Positions 14,785-17,776 of a stretch of 17,776 nt of DNA are shown piece after piece (the first letter of the stretch is position 1; each line of letters begins with the position of its first letter). This DNA comes from JANNAT01 sp031422555 (lineage in GTDB: Bacteria; Pseudomonadota; Alphaproteobacteria; Rhodobacterales; Rhodobacteraceae), in assembly GCA_031422555.1 (NCBI GenBank), contig JANPLZ010000038.1, positions 1 through 17,776 of the forward strand, read 5' to 3'. The translations under genes and the position numbers were made by a program. The notes under the pieces were generated by a model. The model was not told the DNA's origin. It made no database searches and worked only from the letters and a program-made list of their open reading frames with translations.

Positions 14785-15582
14785 ATGACCCCCAATTCCA
14801 AACCTGTTCAGGATTTTCCGTGGTGGCTGGTGATCCTTGGTGGCACCGGCCTTTGGCTGTTTTACGAGGTTTGGGCCAGCGATGTTTATGCGTTGGCGAT
14901 GGCAACCTTGGCACGCGGCATCTGGCTGACGGTTCTGGTGTCGGTGGTGGCATATGCCATGGCTTGTGCGCTGGGGCTGGGTTTGGCGGTGGCGGGCTTG
15001 TCGCGCTTTGTGGTGCTGCGCCAAGCGGCGCGGCTGTATATCGAGGTGATGCGCGGCATCCCGATCATTGTCTTGCTGCTGTATGTGGCCTTTGTGGCCG
15101 CCCCCGGATTTGTGATTGCGTGGAACTGGATCACCGGGTTTCTGGGTATGGACCCGTTGAAAACGCGGGATTTTCCGCTTTTGTGGCGGGCGGTGATTGC
15201 GTTGATGCTGGCCTATTCGGCGTTTCTGGCCGAAGTGTTTCGCGCCGGATTGCAAGCGGTTGACAAGGGCCAGGTCGAAGCTGCCAAGGCGCTGGGCCTG
15301 TCTGGGTGGCAACGCTTTCGCCATGTGGTGTTTCCGCAGGCGTTTCGGATGATCCTGCCGCCGTTGGGCAATGATTTCGTCGCCATGGTCAAAGACAGCT
15401 CGTTGGTTTCGGTGCTGGGGGTGGCGGATATTGCGCAACTGGGCAAAGTGACGGCGGCCGGAAATTTCCGGTATTTTGAGACTTATAATCTGGTGGCGCT
15501 GCTTTATCTGACAATGACGATCACGTTGTCGCTGGTATTGCGGCGGCTGGAGGCGCGGTTGCGGGCCTATGATACGCGGTGA
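14785..15582 (+). CDS. Polar amino-acid ABC transporter permease (HisM/GlnP family)
   Basis: A 265-aa inner-membrane permease. Hydrophobic segments lie at about 12-30, 47-74, 90-112, 132-150, 200-215 and 233-252. The family-defining block LYIEVMRGIPIIVLLLYVAF is at 84-103. The cytoplasmic EAA loop that docks the ATPase, EAAKALGLSGWQRFRHVVFP, is at 165-184, followed by LPPLGNDFVAMVKDSSLVSV. The ATG at 14785 is the natural start for the family, but it lies only three bases after the T run of the terminator and has no free ribosome-binding site: the only G-rich stretch at usable distance (14771-14774) is inside the hairpin stem. One permease gene suggests a homodimeric channel. The ATPase partner must be encoded elsewhere, since an M3 peptidase gene follows. 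Confidence 0.92.
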   Translation: MTPNSKPVQDFPWWLVILGGTGLWLFYEVWASDVYALAMATLARGIWLTVLVSVVAYAMACALGLGLAVAGLSRFVVLRQAARLYIEVMRGIPIIVLLLYVAFVAAPGFVIAWNWITGFLGMDPLKTRDFPLLWRAVIALMLAYSAFLAEVFRAGLQAVDKGQVEAAKALGLSGWQRFRHVVFPQAFRMILPPLGNDFVAMVKDSSLVSVLGVADIAQLGKVTAAGNFRYFETYNLVALLYLTMTITLSLVLRRLEARLRAYDTR

Positions 15583-15605
15583 TGCGGGTTGCGTGGGATG
15601 GATAA

Positions 15606-15613
15606 CAGGAGAG
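15606..15613 (+). promoter_or_regulatory. Ribosome-binding site fixing the M3 peptidase start
   Basis: CAGGAGAG with its AGGAG core seven bases before the ATG at 15619. Upstream in-frame TTG (15589) and ATG (15598) codons would run through this site. Confidence 0.65.
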
Positions 15614-15618
15614 TGGCG

Positions 15619-17634
15619 ATGAATGCGTTGTTAACCGCGTGGGACACCGATTTTGGCCTGCCGCCCTTTGCGGAAATCACGGACGATGATTTCGCCCCGG
15701 CGTTTGATGCCGGGCTGGCGCAGGCGCGCACAACGATTGCCGCAATCGCCGCCAATCCTGATGCGCCGACCTTTGATAACACCATTGCCGCCTTGGAACT
15801 GGCCGAAGGTCTGCTCGATCGGGTCGGCGGGGTGTTTTACAATCTGGCGGGGGCCGACAGCACCCCTGCGCGCGAGGCGTTGCAGCGCGATCTGGCCCCG
15901 AAGATGAGTGCGTTTTCGTCCGAAGTTACCAACAATACCGCTTTGTTTCAACGCATTGAAACCCTTTGGCAGGCCATCGTCGATCTGAGACTGCCTGCGG
16001 AACAGGCGCGGGTGCTGACGTTGTATCGGCAGATGTTCGTGCGGTCGGGCGCGTTGCTGCAAGGGGCGGCGTCTGATCGGTTGACGGCGGTGAAATCGCG
16101 GCTGGCGGTGCTGGGCACCACGTTCAGCCAGAACCTGCTGGCGGATGAGCGCGACTGGTTCATGCCGCTGGCCGAAGATGATCTGGCGGGGCTGCCCGAT
16201 TTTGTGGTGGCATCGGCCCGGGCTGCGGGGATGGAAAAAGGCGAGGGCGGCCCGGTGGTGACGCTGAACCGGTCTTTGATCGTGCCGTTTTTGCAGTTTT
16301 GCCCCCGGCGGGCGTTGCGCCAGAAGGCGTTTGAGGCTTGGGGGCTGCGCGGGGCGAATGGCAATGCCACCGACAACCGCGCGCTGGCCACCGAAACCCT
16401 TGCGCTGCGCCACGAACGCGCGGCTTTGCTGGGCTATGGCAGCTTTGCCGACTACAAACTTGCGCCGGAAATGGCGAAAACCCCGGCGGCGGTGCGCGAT
16501 TTGCTGATGCGGGTCTGGGTGCCCGCGCGCACTAAGGCGCTGGAGGATGCCGCGGTTTTGCAGGCGATGTTGCTGGCCGATGGCGTGCCGGGGCCGTTGC
16601 AGCCTTGGGATTGGCGCTATTATTCCGAAAAGCGCCGTCTGGCCGAGCATGATCTGGATGAGGCGGTGTTAAAGCCGTATCTGTCACTTGAGGTGATGTT
16701 GGGCGCGCAGTTTGACTGTGCCAACCGGTTGTTCGGGCTTGAATTTCGCGCCTTGGATATGGCGCTTTATCACCCCGACGCGCGGGCCTGGGAGGTGACG
16801 CGGGCGGGTCGCCATATTGCGGTGTTTATCGGCGATTACTTTGCGCGCGGATCGAAACGGTCGGGGGCCTGGTGTTCGGCGATGCGCAGCCAGCGCAAAC
16901 TGGGCGGCGAGCAGCGGCCGATCGTGGTAAATGTGTGCAATTTTGCCAAGGGCGACCCCAGCCTGCTGTCTTATGATGATGCGCGCACACTGTTTCACGA
17001 ATTTGGCCATGCCTTGCACCAGATGTTGTCGGATGTGACCTATGGCTTTATCTCGGGCACCAGCGTGGCGCGTGATTTTGTCGAATTGCCCAGCCAGTTG
17101 TATGAACATTGGCTGGAAGTGCCTGAAGTGTTGCAAAAGCACGCGCTGCACTATCAAAGCGGGGCGGCGATTCCTGCCGACATGCTGGCGCGGTTGCTGG
17201 CGGCGGGCACCTATGATCAGGGCTTTGCCACGGTGGAATTTCTGGCCTCGGCGCTGGTCGATCTGGCGTTTCACGACGGCCCGCCGCCCGCCGACCCGAT
17301 GCAGCGGCAGGCAGAGGTGCTGGAAAGCATCGAGATGCCAACGGCGATCAGGATGCGCCACGCCACGCCGCATTTCGCGCATGTGTTTTCCGGCGACGGA
17401 TATTCATCGGGCTATTACAGCTATATGTGGTCCGAAGTGATGGATGCGGACGCGTTTGCGGCTTTTGAAGAGGCGGGCGATGCCTTTGATCAAGGCGTGG
17501 CGGCGCGGTTGGAAAAGTTCATCTTGTCGGCGGGCGGATCGGAAGAACCCGATGTTCTATATACCAAATTCCGCGGCCGCATGCCTGGGGTAGAGCCGTT
17601 GCTGAAAGGCCGGGGGTTGTTGGAACAGGTGTAA
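15619..17634 (+). CDS. M3 family zinc oligopeptidase (Dcp/oligopeptidase A type)
   Basis: A 671-aa cytoplasmic metallopeptidase of the thimet/M3A group, close in length to E. coli Dcp (681) and PrlC (680). These degrade short peptides produced by other proteases or taken up from outside. It opens with LPPFAEITDDDFAPAFDAGL, typical of the Dcp/PrlC N terminus. The zinc site is HEFGH at residues 460-464, with the third ligand Glu489 in ARDFVELPSQ. The later substrate-binding tyrosine block is GYYSYMWSEVMDADAF. WCSAMRSQRKL and RPIVVNVCNF correspond to the strands before the zinc helix. Whether it is a dipeptidyl carboxypeptidase (Dcp) or oligopeptidase A (PrlC) cannot be decided by eye. It starts 36 bases after the permease stop in the same direction, so it may be transcribed with the transporter. 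No signal peptide is seen. Confidence 0.93.
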   Translation: MNALLTAWDTDFGLPPFAEITDDDFAPAFDAGLAQARTTIAAIAANPDAPTFDNTIAALELAEGLLDRVGGVFYNLAGADSTPAREALQRDLAPKMSAFSSEVTNNTALFQRIETLWQAIVDLRLPAEQARVLTLYRQMFVRSGALLQGAASDRLTAVKSRLAVLGTTFSQNLLADERDWFMPLAEDDLAGLPDFVVASARAAGMEKGEGGPVVTLNRSLIVPFLQFCPRRALRQKAFEAWGLRGANGNATDNRALATETLALRHERAALLGYGSFADYKLAPEMAKTPAAVRDLLMRVWVPARTKALEDAAVLQAMLLADGVPGPLQPWDWRYYSEKRRLAEHDLDEAVLKPYLSLEVMLGAQFDCANRLFGLEFRALDMALYHPDARAWEVTRAGRHIAVFIGDYFARGSKRSGAWCSAMRSQRKLGGEQRPIVVNVCNFAKGDPSLLSYDDARTLFHEFGHALHQMLSDVTYGFISGTSVARDFVELPSQLYEHWLEVPEVLQKHALHYQSGAAIPADMLARLLAAGTYDQGFATVEFLASALVDLAFHDGPPPADPMQRQAEVLESIEMPTAIRMRHATPHFAHVFSGDGYSSGYYSYMWSEVMDADAFAAFEEAGDAFDQGVAARLEKFILSAGGSEEPDVLYTKFRGRMPGVEPLLKGRGLLEQV

Positions 17635-17635
17635 A

Positions 17636-17652
17636 GGCGGCGCTAAACCGCC
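17636..17652. terminator. Small hairpin between convergent genes
   Basis: GGCGG (17636-17640) and CCGCC (17648-17652) frame a seven-base loop that contains the stop codon of the minus-strand gene. On the minus strand it is followed by TTTACA. The stem is only five bases, so the terminator role is a weak inference. Confidence 0.3.
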
Positions 17653-17776
17653 GTCTTGCGCATCTCGTCAATGTAGATCTCGCGCAGGCGGATGGCGATG
17701 GGGCCGGGATTGCCGGTGCCTATTTTAGCGCCGTCAATCTCGACAACCGGCATGACAAAGATCGACGCGGCGGTTG
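17643..17776 (-). CDS. Class-IV aminotransferase (D-amino-acid or branched-chain type), C-terminal fragment
   Basis: Only the last 43 residues are inside the window; the gene enters from beyond base 17776. The visible part reads ASIFVMPVVEIDGAKIGTGN and then PGPIAIRLREIYIDEMRKTA before a TAG stop. The pattern MPVVEIDG..IG.G.PGPI..RLR..Y is the C-terminal signature of PLP-dependent class-IV aminotransferases such as D-alanine aminotransferase (Dat) and branched-chain aminotransferase (IlvE); the final LREIYIDE fits the Dat-like members better. The PLP lysine lies outside the window, so activity cannot be judged. It converges on the M3 peptidase gene with eight bases between the stops. Confidence 0.75.
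   Translation of the reverse strand, partial: TAASIFVMPVVEIDGAKIGTGNPGPIAIRLREIYIDEMRKTAV

Noticed and set aside
13933..15438. Long minus-strand open frame (501 codons) opposite the ABC transporter genes
   Set aside because: It runs across two well-supported genes and the terminator between them. The composition is low-complexity His/Arg/Gln and no start signal or family motif is seen.
15631..16650. Minus-strand open frame of 339 codons opposite the M3 peptidase
   Set aside because: It is antisense to a conserved peptidase and its protein is Arg/Gln/His-rich without domains.
1..17776. CRISPR arrays, tRNA or rRNA genes, insertion sequences, phage or defence genes
   Set aside because: Read by eye, there are no regularly spaced direct repeats, tRNA-like cloverleaf ends, transposase or integrase motifs, or composition breaks; almost all bases are covered by housekeeping genes.

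Overview
The window is an ordinary-looking, tightly packed chromosomal stretch of an alphaproteobacterium, most likely of the order Rhodobacterales (family Rhodobacteraceae). The grounds are the moderately GC-rich coding style with many GTG starts, a RpoH of the RpoHII type followed directly by a ChaN-like gene, the lppC/rsmI/yraN/gshB arrangement, and protein styles typical of that family. The genus cannot be fixed from the sequence. I see no tRNA, rRNA, CRISPR array, insertion sequence, prophage or integration scar, and no gene with clearly foreign composition. No gap between genes exceeds about 240 bases.

Layout. Bases 1-4168 (minus strand) hold a run of an LppC/LpoA-like lipoprotein, glnD (uridylyltransferase/uridylyl-removing enzyme) and the start of murJ (lipid II flippase), transcribed towards base 1. 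Divergent from it, 4255-6491 (plus) holds rsmI, yraN and gshB. A pair of hairpins separates gshB from the convergent pair comM and a glutathione S-transferase (minus, 6634-9084). The GST carries an unusual C-terminal Cys-rich extension. From 9321 the plus strand carries a long co-directional run: rpoH (RpoHII type), a ChaN-like haem-binding lipoprotein/periplasmic protein family gene, coaBC, dut and a membrane-anchored MoeB/ThiF-like E1 enzyme. Then come a polar amino-acid ABC transporter binding protein and its permease, separated by a strong intrinsic terminator, and an M3 oligopeptidase. The window ends in the 3' end of a convergent class-IV aminotransferase gene.

How the genes fit together. 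Several pairs are translationally coupled by 4-base overlaps (glnD/murJ, rsmI/yraN, rpoH/chaN, dut/moeB-like), so the operons are read from direct sequence evidence. The themes are cell-wall assembly (lppC, murJ), nitrogen status (glnD), thiol and oxidative stress (gshB, GST, rpoHII), cofactor and nucleotide metabolism (coaBC, dut, MoeB-like), and peptide/amino-acid uptake and turnover (binding protein, permease, M3 peptidase). The rpoH gene has an upstream TGATCC-N16-CGTATT element resembling the ECF RpoE-type promoter that drives the singlet-oxygen response in Rhodobacter.

There is no convincing novel defence or mobile system. The points most worth a second look are the GST fusion to a YHS/TRASH-like metal-binding module, the membrane-anchored E1 enzyme in a coaBC-dut operon, the terminator that overlaps the expected ribosome-binding region of the ABC permease, and the putative stress promoter with an inverted repeat in front of rpoH.
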